Assembly (NCBI GenBank): GCA_015698045.1
Contig: BLAL01000033.1
Span: forward strand, 1-64,000
Length of the DNA stretch: 64,000 bases
Direction: 5' to 3'
Source: Rhizophagus clarus
Lineage: Eukaryota > Glomeromycota > Glomeromycetes > Glomerales > Glomeraceae
Shown here: positions 12,136 through 24,399 of the stretch, one piece after another
Numbering within the stretch: position 1 is the stretch's first letter
Layout of the letters: each line of letters starts with the position of its first letter
Notes under the pieces: model-generated
What the model saw: only the letters and a program-made list of their open reading frames with translations
Told to the model about the DNA's origin: nothing
Database searches by the model: none
Translations under genes and position numbers: made by a program

Positions 12136-12314
12136 ATAAATGTCGTATAGTGATCGCAGAGATATCAAACCAATCAATATCAAATAAACATAGTTAAGAC
12201 TAACTTAACGACGTCGATTCGATTTTTTGTTAAAATATCATAATGATATCGTAATGACATCGTTATGATATTTATTCAATATCGATTGTAAACTTCAAGT
12301 TTCAGCAAAGTATA

Positions 12315-12698
12315 TAATTCAAAATCCTATAGTAATTAATCTAACAATATTATTATTATTACTATCTGTATCATTAGGATATTTAAAATAAAATAAAATT
12401 TATTTAATAATAATTAAAACTAAATATTTTAAAGTATAGCTCTTGTTAAAAAAATCTAAATAATTAAATAAGAAGCATTTAACAAATATTTATGATAATT
12501 TCCTATCCATTATTAAAAGAAAAAAGTTATCAATTGGCCAGATTATTTATTTAATTAATAAAGTATTTTATCCTAAACTGATATATTTAAGCCAAATCAT
12601 AAGTTACACAAAATAAAAATAGGATGCTATTGAAAAACTAATATTAGTATTTATTAAACATATACTAGGTGTCAAATATTTATTTCTAACTACTATAT
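12315..12698. other. AT-rich spacer before the CACTA element
   Basis: Nothing recognisable: A/T-rich sequence with no ORF or clear repeat. Confidence 0.5.
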
Positions 12699-12701
12699 TA
12701 T

Positions 12702-13110
12702 CACAGGTCGAATGAAAAAAAATCAGATTTTGTTCTATTTAAAATAGCCTTGCTGACTTCAATATAGAATATGCCAAATTTTGCTTATTTTAGTATAGCC
12801 ATATCTATTTTTGCCGATTTTTGTTAAATTCTGATTTTTCAGTCATAAATGCCGATTTTAGCGGCCGATTTTTACTTATTTAAAATTCCCTTGCCAACTT
12901 CAATAAGGCTTTGCCGATTATTTTACTAATTTTTTGCCAATTTTTGTTAACTTCCAATTTTTCATCCAGAAATGCCGATTTTAGCGGCCAATTTTACCTT
13001 TTTTTTAATTAAATACCGATATTTAAACCAGAGATATTATATTTAGTGTAAACTTTACCGCTTTTGACACAGGTCGAATAAAGATTTTACTCTATTTAAA
13101 ATAGCCTTTG
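12702..13110. repeat. CACTA left terminus with subterminal repeats and an internal second terminus
   Basis: The true terminus is at 12702. A second copy of the terminal sequence, CACAGGTCGAATAAAGA, lies at 13068 and continues with the same TCTATTTAAAATAGCC found behind the outer end. In between are repeated GCCGATTTT boxes and two copies of a unit ending TAGCGGCC(G/A)ATTTT. This suggests a partial duplication of the left end or a nested solo terminus. Confidence 0.8.
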
Positions 13111-13670
13111 CCGATATTTAAATTGTAATATTTCGTAATTTTACATCATAGGATTTTTGAAATTATTTATTATACTAATAAATATAAGATACTATTCTAA
13201 ATATTCTACTTGTTTTGTACATTGAATTTCCAGTTGGTTCAATTTCACAAACAATAACTGAAGTATTCATAAGGTTGAACAGTGATAATCGAAACTGATG
13301 AGATCGCATTGATAAGGCCTATTCCTAAAAAGTTAATTAATCACATTTAATTAAACGCTATTTAATTGTACTATTTTTTTTTTTTTCAAAAAAAAACTTT
13401 CTTTCTAAAAGAAGAGTCTGCCTCCTATACCGTTTGCCGTCGTGCATAGTGTGTTATAGGAAAGGTGGGCTAGGTGGCCACCTAAAGTTTGTAAATAACT
13501 CTGGTACCAAAGTTGATGATCTATTTACTATACATAGACCTCTCGCTTCGAATTTTGGTTATGATAATTCCGCCTCCTCTGTCGCATTATTCGTCGAAGT
13601 CTAAATAGATATCATTATGACTTATGAGTAAAATATTTACAATAATAATGTAAATTCTTTAATCATAGTT

Positions 13671-13935
13671 AAAATAGGCATGATGGGATAACTCATATAT
13701 CATGAGCTCTGTCTGTGCGAAGTGCCATTTTATTTATAATCAAAGTAGACTTAAGTCGTAAGTAACTTTGATTATCATTGATTAGGAAAGTACATGCAAC
13801 GAAAATCCTTTATCAAGGGGTAAAATAGGCATGATGGGATAACTCATATATCATGAGCTCTGTCTGTGCGAAGTGCCGTTTTATTTATAATCAAAGTAGG
13901 CTTAAGTCGTAAGTAACTTGATTATAACAATGATG
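13671..13935. repeat. Direct repeat of about 110 bp inside the CACTA element
   Basis: Two copies start at 13671 and 13822 (offset 151). They share AAAATAGGCATGATGGGATA, CTCATATATCATGAGCTCTG and TTAAGTCGTAAGTAAC with few substitutions. They lie between the left subterminal region and the 3' end of the transposase gene. No coding potential; purpose unknown. Confidence 0.85.
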
Positions 13936-14427
13936 ATTATTGGAGAATTAAGTTGCAACATTTTTAAACATTTTTGAATAAGTGCCGTATTAATTTAATG
14001 TAATTGTTACCCTTTTCAAATAAGAAGGGCCGATTTGCAATACAGCTTTGCCGGCCTTAAATGTATTTATATAGCCAGAATAATTGTTTTATACTTTATG
14101 TGATATTTAGTTAAAATAAAATAAACCTTTGATATCTAAAAATTATTACATGATTAGAGTTATTAATCACAAAGTATGGTGCTTGTATCGTAATGCTGTA
14201 ATAAAAGACTGATTTGCAATACAACTTTGCCAGCTCAAAATAAGATCTCTTGTTATCTGAATTATCTGATTTTTCACGCGGTTAGAATTAATTACGGTAT
14301 ATGTAACCTTTATCATTATTCTTGTGCCAAAAAAAAATGATTGTTATAATTTAATCAAATACAAATGCTATAATTGAATTCGCCATTCCGATTTTACATA
14401 TAATTCATTTTATATTATATAAAGTTT

Positions 14428-17400
14428 TTAAAACGAAATTTTTTTATTTAAAGAAATCACAGCCATATATTCTTTTGTTTTTCTCGTCCCAGTATCAAAA
14501 TTACATTTAATGAATTTTCCTATTATATGATGTATGGGTATAATACTGTCTCTTCTCATATCATAAAACTCATTTGTCCATAATTCCATATTACATGATT
14601 TTATGTCGTTATCTACTTGGCAATAATATCTTGTACTATGATCTTGAACCGGTTTGTACCATTTGACTAACGCTAATGAATGGGTTAATGATCGTGAACT
14701 ATTTAAATGAATAGTATGCTCAAAATAAAATTGTACTTGACTGGGATAAACATCGATCGATCCATCATAATGTACAAATCGAGCTAATATATATGAGGAT
14801 TTTTCGTGACGAGCAGCCTGAACAGAACCATATATGTCCGTTCCAATTCTTATTCTCCCATATTGTATAATTCTAGGGTTTATGACAGTACCGTTATTTG
14901 AACCTATTATAGAGTAGATGGAGATGAAACAATAATCATTATACAAACTATTATAAAATTCTACCAGTAGGTCCAAAATTTGGTTTGGAAGGGTAGTTTC
15001 TTTGCGTGGTTTCATTAGCAACCTAGGAAAACATTCCATTCCATAAGCCGAATCTTCCTTAATAAGAGATAGTCTTATAAAATTTTGATACTCATCGCTC
15101 GCAAAATCATCAAGTGCAACCAAGCTGCCAACAGATTTTCTTGGTTCTATTATCTCCAAGGAGGAAAATAAGTGATCGTTGTCACAATTTGAGAGGAAGT
15201 ATTAAAGGATTGTATTTTTGGACATAATTCTTAGTAGTTCAGGTTCAATATTACGTCTGCTATTATTATAAGAACCTACAATTTTTAAAAATAATTAATA
15301 ACATTGCGATTTTCAAATCGGAAAAATTAAATCACGTACCTAAAATTCTGTTCATCCGTTCAAAGCTATAACACCAGAATGAGGACAAAGGACCATAGTC
15401 TAATGCGCATTCACAGATATGGAGACAGAGATGCAGATTAGGACTTATTTTTTCTTGACCATATTTTTGTTCAATTAATTTGTTCATCTCTATCAGTCTT
15501 GTAAACGCTTCATTTAACATATTTTTTTGTAGCTCTCAGTTTGTTAAGATCTTGCAAGCGCGCACGAAATATACAAGAATTTTTCGGTCGATGTATCCAA
15601 GGAAACTCCATGTGATAGGTATTGCAAAAATTAACATGAAGGTTTTCCACATGTCCGCCGTGAAACTTGAGAATCCTTCACCGGTAGCTATTCTGACAGG
15701 GTGGCGTCCAAGGTCACTTGGGAACTTTATCATGTCAGCTCTCTCTTGCATAATTTTGAGCTTTTCGTTATTTAATATACCTTCACCTATCCAGAGTTTC
15801 GTTACGATCCATTTCGCAACACCGAGAAAAAGACAATGCATAGGATCAACCACGCAAAAGCGAACAGGATTAAAATAAAGCAAGCAGTATATCTCCGACC
15901 AGCGAACATGATGTTCAGAGACATGGGCTCTTCGTGCTTCTTCAGTTGCACATTGTTTTCACTCACTTGCTTTTTCTCTTATTTCATTAATATCTCGCTC
16001 AACAAACCAGTCGTCTAAATCTGCAAACCCCCCAAAATTTGGTTGATTGTTTATAAAATTTGCCGATTTGTAACATCGGTAGCATGCAATACGAGCCGAG
16101 ATGAAACTACATAATTTCCAAGATGCAGGGACGTCACTAGAACAGCCAATGATTGCACCACAAACAAATCGACCGTTGTTGTGTTCGTTTGTTTTTATAA
16201 AATAGCCATTTCACAAATGATTTAACTGGTTAACGATTGGATACAAATAATTGTTAATTTCATGTTGGCTTAGTTCTTTCGGACCAGGCATTACTGCTAA
16301 TGTGAGAATATTGTGTAGCTTGAAGCGTTCATTACGCGGCAAATTACAAAAAATGGCATAAATCACACCAACAGAATATTGTGAATTTACGAATGGCTGG
16401 AACCAATCCATATTTAACATTAATCTGATATGAGTATCGGTAAATTCTTTTGTAAAAAACAGCGCACCATCATCATCTGTAAAACTTTTCCAGACCCTAC
16501 CATCATAGATATCGAATAAAGCTTCAGTTCCGTTTTTCCTTTCTGACCACTTCTGACATGACATTTCAAAATTTTTGCGATTAAAAAAAAGGGTCAATTG
16601 TTGCTTAATATTTATTAATGGGAATGTCATTATCAGACGGAAAATGGGATTATTACTTGTTAATAGAGGGTTATTGCATTGTTGTCGAAATCGTTCTATT
16701 CTGTGATTTGGATAGTTTACAAAACTGCAAGTTGGTATTTCAGTATTGTCTAATAATTCTTTTATATCATACAATTTGTGACATCTGTCACAGGCTGCAT
16801 ATTTAATTATCGTTGTGGATATCCCCAACACCTTTTTAGCCATATATAAAGAGGAAGGAAAAGATGAAAATTTATTTTCATCTATTGTCAAAAGAAAAAA
16901 TCTTAAGAACTTGAACAAAGAATCTATAGCTACATTGGAAAGTTTAAATCGTTGTTGATATTGTAATATCCACAAAATAGTCCAAGTATAATTATCATTA
17001 ATGTTAATGTTAGGAAGAATTGGTTTGCTGTCATCGAAATCTGTTGATGCAAAATTGACTTCCTCATCGTCATCATCTTCATAATCATCGGAATAATTAG
17101 AATCGCTATCTTCAGTATCTCCATTTTTATCGTCATCATCTTCAGAATCCCCATCTTGATCATTCTCGTTTCTTACATTATCCAATAATAAATTTTCAAG
17201 AACAAGATCGGATATTTTTCCTTTCTTTATCGTTCGATGTTTTGCCGATTCATGTATAGGTGTCTTCTTTGTTAAAAAGAAATAGTTTCTTGTGAGTAAT
17301 GGTTCAATATCTTCGGACAATGGTTCAATATCTTCGGACAATTGTTCAATATCTTCGGATAATTGTTCAGTTATATCAGGTGATGTATCATTTATCCCTT

Positions 17401-17623
17401 GTATTGGGTCGCATTCCATTACATCTTCATCAACAGCATCAGATGATATAACATTTGAAGAACCTTCTTGATAATTGTTACCAAAATTATTATTCGCATT
17501 AGATTTTAATTTATATTTTAACTCATGTTTCAGTTTAGTCCTTGGATCAACCAATTTACCGTTACATTCTTTACAGAAACAATGCACTTTGGTTCTGGTT
17601 CTTGTATCTAGAGATTCCGACAT
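14428..17623 (-). pseudogene. CACTA tnp2-like transposase, intact order but with in-frame stops
   Basis: Two exons, 15340-17623 and 14428-15275 (donor GTACGT, acceptor TTGTAG), read in one frame for about 1043 codons. Residues 10-30 hold a Cys pair-rich start (KVHCFCKECNGK). An acidic Asp/Glu tract is followed by a conserved helical domain. The tnp2 core has LMLNMDWFQPFVNSQYSVG, containing the expected first catalytic Asp, and NLPRNERFKLHNILTLAVMP. Later come GAIIGCSSDVPASWKLC and FCVVDPMHCLFLGVAKW, holding the second Asp. ERMNRILG and a C-terminal domain follow. Four in-frame stops lie at about 16204 (TGA), 15934 (TGA), 15540 (TGA) and 15200 (TAA). The first two sit where Trp is expected and the TAA is consistent with a former Gln codon, so all look like single transitions. 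No frameshift is seen, so decay is recent. The host uses TGA as a stop (SEC15), so recoding is unlikely. Confidence 0.8.
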
Positions 17624-18015
17624 TTTTTTTTTTTTTTTTTTTTAAGGAATTGCAAATCAATCTAATTGGTTTGGTAATCCCGATTCTTGGTCCATTTTTG
17701 TCAAGGCACAGCTTAGTAATTAAGCTATTTTGATAATAACACATGACAATGATATCAAGACCAATGTATTTTATCAAATACTAAAATATAATTTTATTTT
17801 TGCTAATTCTCTAATTAAATTTGGTATTAAGGGGTATAATTATACTAGAAAATTTTTTCAAATTCAATTAATCCGATTCTTGAAACATGTCAATCGACTT
17901 ACTAATAAATCTCATATATCATTACAAATTCGAAAGATCCAAATAATTTAAGTAGAGATGTAGCAATTTCCTATTCACAGATCAAAATGCGAGAGTTATA
18001 AAAAAAGTGTCTTAG

Positions 18016-19296
18016 TTGTTCGCAACTGCAACAACATCAAAATTTAACACTTGGCCTATTCTTTCGAATATATCAAAAATTAGGAAAAACTATATTTCAT
18101 TTTTTTTTTATATATTTTCTTTGAAGTCGTCAATTTCTAGTACATCAGTATCATTTAAAGCTGTTAACGAGATATCAAATATTTATTATTTTATCTTTTA
18201 TTGAGTCGCTTACAATAATACGTTGAGTTATAGCATATATACGTTTATTCTAACAATCAGTCATGGTTAAAATTACTTGTTAATTAATAGAATTGTTTTA
18301 ATAAATCTTTAATTCTTCTTTTGCCCTTGGCAGTTGGCACAGACGTACAGTTTGTTAATACCACGTGACTAGATAGTGCATAAATATCACCCGACGTGAT
18401 TGGCAGGAGCTATAAAGTTTGTTTGCGTTTACCACATTTACCATGCACGTTCTACAAATCGGTGATTTCCAATTTGTTTACGTTTACTATAAATTTGCTC
18501 GTGAGTATGGTACATTTGCGTACGTTTACCACGCTTTCTTTCTTTTTCTCCACGTTTTAGTACGATGCAACAAATTTTCTTTGTTGCCTTTCGTTTTTTT
18601 CGTTAATGGTTGACGATATTTTTCGCCTTATTTTTCGCCTTATTTTTCGTCGGCTTAACAAAGTAAGCATATTTCTTTTCGCCAATTATATTTCCTGTCA
18701 GAAAAACCAGCTTCCGTAAGTATAACTTTATCAAGCTTCAAATGTGTTATTACTAATTTGGACATGTTATTTATGATAATGATATAATATTTAGTTTATT
18801 AATATATTTTAATTAATTCATTGATATACTTTATTGATATATTTTAATTAATTTATTGATATTTTTAATTATTAATTGTTTACTGATATATTTTAATTAA
18901 TTTATTGATATATTCTATTAATTGATAACGCTATAATATTTAGTTTATTGATATATTTTAATTAATTGATAGTGATATAATATCTAGTTTACTGATATAT
19001 TTAAATATTGATTGATTTATCTTAATTTAATTAATGTAGTTTACTGATTATTTTAAATAATACATTTTAATTAATTGAAAGCGATATAATATCAAGTTTA
19101 TTTAATTTATTGATTTATTTTAATTAATATTGATAGCGATATATTTTATTAAATGATAACGAGTCTTATTAATTTAATCTATCTTTTATTTTAATCAGAC
19201 GATAACGAAAATGGTTCAGAAGACGTAAGTAACGGTTATATATAGAGCCTTTGTTTCTTGTTTAATTTTTAAATTATCAAATTATCAAATATCATA
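18016..19296. other. Central region of the CACTA element between the divergent genes
   Basis: This is the leader region for both genes. About 18780-19180 is a degenerate repeat of TTGATATATTTTAATTAATT-type units. A second loose repeat (about 18410-18560) has GTTTACGTTTACCAC-like motifs three to four times. No convincing ORF. It could contain a bidirectional promoter and a 5' leader intron of the plus-strand gene. Confidence 0.5.
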
Positions 19297-21388
19297 ATGA
19301 GAAAATTCAAACCTTTAAATTTAATTCCTATTTCTCGTGATGGCTCTCATCCTCATATTAGATCTCAACGAAATGAATCTAGTTCCCGTTCTCAATCTCA
19401 TCAATCTCGGCATCAAACTCATATTAATCGATCTCGTAGTCGCTCAAAATCTCGTTTAATGACTCGTCAACCTCGATCTTGCCCATCTCGATCCAAATCT
19501 CGTTATTATCATTCTGAATCCCAATGATCGCGTTCCCATCGCTCTCACTCCCCTCATTGTTCCCAATGATTGCGTTCCCATCACTCTCGCTCCCCTCATC
19601 GTTCCTAACGATCGCGTTCCTATTGCTCTCGCTCCCCTTATCGTTCCCATCATTCTCGTTCTCATCAACGTCGATCTCGCTCCCCTCATCGTTCCCATCA
19701 TTCTCGTTCCCATCAACGTCGATCTTGATCTCGCTCTCATTCCCCTCATCGACATCAATCACGCTCTCAATCTCAACATAATCGAAACTATCAAAATGTC
19801 TCTAGAGGGAGATCAATTACAAAAAGTAATATTGTTTTATATTAGTGCTAATTAAATTTCATTTTACTTATACTATACCAATTTAACGTTATTGTTATAG
19901 GATCTTTAACTGATCTATCTTTAACAATTCCTTCTTCTTCACCTCCAGCGAGCGGTAGTATTTCTTTCACGTTTCTTTACTTACTTGCACGTAAAATTTT
20001 TTATACTAAATGATTTATATTAAATACTGATTTATAATAAGTGCTAACAACAGAGAAGTCAGCGAATTAAGAAGCATGATTTCAAATCTTACCAAATGTG
20101 TGGAAGTGCTAACGGAAGAAAGAACGAGTGAAGGACCAAGAAATAGAAGCCTATCCCCAGTTCTGTCCAGAGAGAATCGGCGTGCCCTTCCTCCAATAAC
20201 TGATAAAAATTTCAAAAAAACCGTTCATGTAAATATATCTTTATTTTATTAAATATTTCTCTTTTGTATTGATCGTTAAAAAATGAGTGTTATATTAAAT
20301 AGGATGAAGTAATCCATATTATAAACAACCTCGATTCGTCGATTCTTTTCGACACGCCAAAGACATTTAGTAAACAAAAAAAGTCGATAAATAAGAAGCT
20401 TCTACCAGCCGTTAAAGCAGCGATGCCTCCTTCATTAGAGGTATACGATACAGAACTTTTAAAAGTAATAAAACAGCTACACAAACCACGGCGGGAGATT
20501 TGGAAATTAAAAAAGGAGGGTAAGATAGATGAACACAATAAACGGCAACACATGACGTCGAGGAGAGATCAGGTGTGAAATTCATTATTTAAAATGACAA
20601 TGTATATAATCTATTAATTATTTTAATTTACTCTTTAATAGAAAATGACAAGAAGACGCAAAGGTCTCCAACACATGATCTTCACGCAAGACAGCATTCT
20701 AGATGATTGTCGTCCTGAAAATATGACTAGGGAAGTATTTATTAAAGATTGCGAAAAGGCAGTAAATACCGCAGAAGTCCATTCGGATAAATGGTCTACT
20801 GAAGACGAAGTTCTGGCAAATGAAGAGCGTAACGATAACATAAGATCAGGAAGGTTGATAAGTACAAATTCTGTAATTAAGATTCACAATAAGGAGTGGA
20901 GGTCTTCTAGAGTACGTAAAGTTGCGAAAGTTTAAAACATAGGCGTTTATGCTAATAAGTTATAAATTTATCATTAGGTTAAAAGAATCTTATTTCGAGC
21001 GGACGAGATCGGAGTAAGTATCGGAACCAGGTTAAGTCGCAAACGTTACCATCTAGACGATATCGATAAAAAAAGCAGACCAACACAAGACATGGCTAAT
21101 TGGTGGATATCATCAAGGTGGATTGAACCAGAATCTGATGATGATGATGATGATGAGGATAACGACGGTGATAATAACGATGATGATAATAATGGTAATG
21201 ATGATAATAACGATAATGACAATAATGGTAATGGTGATAATAACGATGATGGCAATAATGGTAATGCTGATAAAAATGATGGAACTAATGAAGAACAAAA
21301 CGATGATAATAATGGTAATTTAGAAGTAGATGAGCACCAAGGTCCCTTTTACTTAGAAGTACCGGTCGATATCAGAAGACGTACATAA
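19297..21388 (+). pseudogene. CACTA accessory gene, SR-rich N-terminus and acidic C-terminus
   Basis: Six exons fit by splice signal and phase: 19297-19825, 19901-19954, 20056-20228, 20303-20572, 20642-20911 and 20978-21388 (about 568 residues). The N-terminal 170 codons are dominated by Arg-Ser/His-Ser dipeptides like an SR-type RNA-binding tail, interrupted by four stops (TGA three times, TAA once). Most appear to be CGA or CAA codons changed by one transition. The middle has KFKKTVH-like basic helices and NKKLLPAVKAAMPPSLEVYD, TRREVFIKDCEKAVN-like and WSTEDEVLANEERND segments. The C-terminus has MANWWISSRWIEPES then a long Asp/Asn tract. By position and direction it plays the part of a tnpA-like second CACTA gene, but I see no homology to plant TnpA. 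One acceptor is the second AG of an AGAG pair. Function unknown. Confidence 0.65.
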
Positions 21389-22421
21389 ATTTAGGTATTT
21401 GTTTCATCATTTAAAATCAACTGCTTGTATTTTGAGTGATTTAAATTCCGTTGTTTATAAATTAACTCTCTAATATTGTTTCTATCCTATTAATCTCTTT
21501 TTTAGAGCACTGGTTATTTTATAGCCATTTATAAGTAACATGACGAGATAAATATGATTTTAATATATTTTATATAAACATTCTATACATAATAATAATA
21601 TAATAATAAGAACAATATAGTAATATAATAATAATAATATGGACAATATAATAATATAATAATAATAAATATATCATAAATTGCAGTATATATTATAAAA
21701 TAATAGCATACATATTATATATCATACATATTAAATATTAAATATAAATCAATTATCGAAAATGGAAAAATAAAATAAAACCGGACAATAATAGTAATTA
21801 TGAATTACGAGAAAATCGATAATAGAAAGATCCGATATATAAATCGGCATAAACTATTTTTGAAATGTTTATACCGAGCTAAAAAACTGGACAATAATAG
21901 TAATTATGAATTATGAGAAAATCGATAATAGAAAGATCTGATATATAAATCGGCATAAACTATTTTTGAAATGTTTATACTGAATTAAACTTGGCAATCC
22001 GATTTTAGGAGATTTGGCATGATTATTTAAAAATCGGCGTTCTGATTTTGTGAGAATCGGCAATTATAATTTTAAAACGGTATTCCGATTTATGTTGATA
22101 AAAATAAAAGAATTTCCGATTGCCAACAATACGTGCCATAAAATCGGCAGCAAAATGCCATAAATAGGACAAATATAGCTATAAACCGGCAGTCTTATTT
22201 TTAGCTATCGACATGTTTATTTTAAAATCGGAATGTCGATTTTCGCAAAATCTGCCAAAATCGGCATTCCGATTTTTTGTTCATAAATAACGTATTTCTG
22301 ATCACAAACAATTCGCGCTATAAAATCGGCTTTAAAAAGCCACAAATCAGACAAATATATCCAAAAATCGGTTAAAAATCGGACTGCCGATTTTTGACGA
22401 TTTTTTTTCATTCGACCTGTG
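21389..22421. repeat. CACTA right subterminal region
   Basis: Contains AAT/TAATAATA-rich sequence (21580-21720), then a tandem duplication of 105 bp (units from about 21782 and 21887, sharing GACAATAATAGTAATTATGA and ATATATAAATCGGCATAAAC). About ten AAAATCGGC-type boxes follow, to the terminus at 22421. The boxes are in the inverse orientation to those at the left end. Confidence 0.8.
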
Positions 22422-22639
22422 TATTTTATAAAGACTTTCTGAGCTTATATTATTTATGGACTTAAATCATAATATCTGTATCAATCAGTTTTTAATAGAT
22501 TTTAATACTAATAATACAATTACTTCAATAACTATTATTTGATTATGTTAGTTTAATTATTTATAAAAAAACAGACAAAATTTTTAATAACATCCAATAC
22601 TATTACTCTATAAAAAATATGGATACAGTTATTATACAA

Positions 22640-23345
22640 TATTATTATATTTTACGAATAGTATTATTACAGTATAAATACAATATGATTAAAGTATTAT
22701 ACTAGTATTTTCACATACGATATATATTTAGTATTTTACATGTTGTATCATATATACAGTATTTTTAAATATAAAGATTTGTATACTTTATACTTATATA
22801 TAGTATAATATCACAGTTTATAACATATTTGCGAACAGTATGACATCTCAGTTTATACAGGATCCCAAACATTACTAAAATAACTCACATTTTTTTTTTA
22901 CCCATTTTTCTCAAAATTAAGCCAATTTGCTCTTTTAGTTTTTAAGGATATCTTGCCATCTATTCAACCAATTTTGACAAACTTTTTTTTATTTTGTAGA
23001 TCTCATTGAGAGCTACATTTTAAAAAAAAGCTCATTCACTGATTGATGAGAAAATTGTAAAAAACATGTTTTTTAGCTTCTAAATTTCACATCAATTTGC
23101 TTTTTTTTATGATTATGAGTTGTATCAGTAATGTCTGGGGTCCTGTTTATACCGTATGTTTTATACTGGTAGTTATTTATAAACAGTATAATATCCCAAT
23201 TTACAATGTATATTTTATACTGGTAATTACTTGCAAACAGTATAATATCTCAGTTTATAAACAGTATAATTTTTCAGTTTATAACATATATTTTACATAG
23301 ATATTTATTTATAAATAGTATAATATTCTAGTTTGTAATATATTG
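22640..23345. repeat. Diverged repeat field built on AACAGTATAATATCTCAGTT
   Basis: Irregular copies of CAGTATAATATCNCAGTTTA and TAACATATATTTTA recur at 22760-22870 and 23140-23340, plus GTATTTTAC-type motifs upstream. Related motifs, including TTTGCGAACAGTAT (22827-22842), reappear at 26510, so the two fields may be ends of one element. Confidence 0.55.
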
Positions 23346-23461
23346 GCAATTATATTATTATTCTTATTACATTTATTATTTATTATTTAAACTAAATATA
23401 ATAATATGATAAAGAAATAATTAAAATAATAAGTATGAATAAAAGAAGGAAGACAATAATT

Positions 23462-23660
23462 ATTAATAATAAAAAAAGATATAATTAGTAATAATAAATA
23501 AAAATATAGTTAATAACAATAAAAATATAATAAAGTTAATAGTAACAAAAAAGATAAAATTAGTAGTAAAAGAAATACAGTTAGTAATAATAAAAGAAAA
23601 TAAAATTAGTAGTAATAAAAAAATAATACAATTAGTATAAATACTAATAAAGACCAAAAA
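23462..23660. repeat. TTAGTAATAATAAAA-type minisatellite
   Basis: About ten degenerate units of (A)TTAGTAATAATAAAA(G/T)A. A/T-only, low complexity; the long minus-strand frame across it is compositional. Confidence 0.7.
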
Positions 23661-24399
23661 ATAAAGAAAACAAAACATCTGTACTTATTTTATTAAATTA
23701 TATAAACATGTTTCATTATTTTAAAAAGATAATAGAAAAAACAATAATCAGATAAAATTAATTATATTTATAGGTAAAAAATTACGTGAACGCTAAATAT
23801 TTTATTTTTTTGTTAAAGTATTTTTATTAAAATAATTTTTTGTTTAATAAAATTTTCTTTTATAATAAAATAAAAATAAATATATGTAATATTTAAATAA
23901 TAACTTAAATAAAAGAAAAAAGTAATGAATAAAAAAAATAAAAAATAAAAGTAACCAGGATAAAAGAAAAAACTATTTTACAATCTTATTTATGTACGCA
24001 AAACAATAACAAATGATTAGCAATCACGTAACATTTGTATTGATAATTCTGATAAAAATCTATTGATTAAACCAAATTTTATTAAATATACAGTATTAAA
24101 TGTGTATTGAATATGTATTAGTAATTTAATGATTACAAATGTGCATGATTTTAAAAAATATACATATATAAATATAAAAAATGTGATTTAATTACTAATT
24201 ATATAGTATAAGATTATGATTGAATAAATTGAACATAATTTTAAACACAACTTTAATTATTTAAAATTTGATTTAATCATGTAAATATAAAATTAATAAT
24301 CGCAAATAACTATTGTATTTATTAAATAGTGATGATCAATAACATAATAATTAATAATATAGTTTTTTAGTAAAAAAAAATAATTTGTACATTAGCAAG

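Larger units (their letters stand above)
9613..12309. repeat. Head-to-tail duplicated satellite-like block, two copies of 1.2-1.5 kb
   Basis: Copy A (9613-10857) and copy B (10858-12309) both begin GAATAAAAGGAATAAGATG and end CTTCAAGTTTCAGCAAA. Each holds, in order: a C/T-rich tract, a CTAAAAC/CCAAAAC tract flanked by ACTCTAGGG and CCCTAGAGT (9976-10055; 11222-11313), a 19-bp tandem repeat, and a 74-bp minisatellite. The pair is flanked by GTATA on both sides (9608-9612 and 12310-12314), with GTA at the internal junction. This may be a 5-bp target duplication around a dimeric insertion. No ORF of interest: the short C/T-tract ORFs are compositional. Family unknown. Confidence 0.85.
12702..22421. 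mobile_element. Complete-ended CACTA (En/Spm-like) DNA transposon, 9.7 kb
   Basis: The ends are perfect inverted repeats of about 23 bp, starting CACAGGTCGAATGA at 12702 and ending in its complement at 22421. They are flanked by the 3-bp direct repeat TAT (12699-12701 and 22422-22424), the target-site length known for CACTA elements. Inside each end lie many subterminal copies of GCCGATTTT, mostly one way at 12.75-13.1 kb and as AAAATCGGC at 21.97-22.4 kb, also typical of CACTA elements. It carries a minus-strand tnp2-type transposase (14428-17623) and a plus-strand accessory gene (19297-21388), transcribed divergently. Both genes contain in-frame stops, so this copy is probably not autonomous, though the ends look whole and could still be mobilised in trans. 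Confidence 0.9.

Noticed and set aside
14428-17623. TGA read as an amino acid (stop recoding) in the CACTA transposase
   Set aside because: Host SEC15 ends in TGA, and one of the four stops is TAA; decay is simpler.
19424-19781. Minus-strand and alternate-frame ORFs over the SR region
   Set aside because: Shadow frames of the Arg-Ser codon repeat (CGATCT...); the plus frame continues correctly into downstream exons.
22217-22411. 64-residue minus-strand frame at the CACTA right end
   Set aside because: Made entirely of repeated AAAATCGGC boxes; non-coding terminal repeats.
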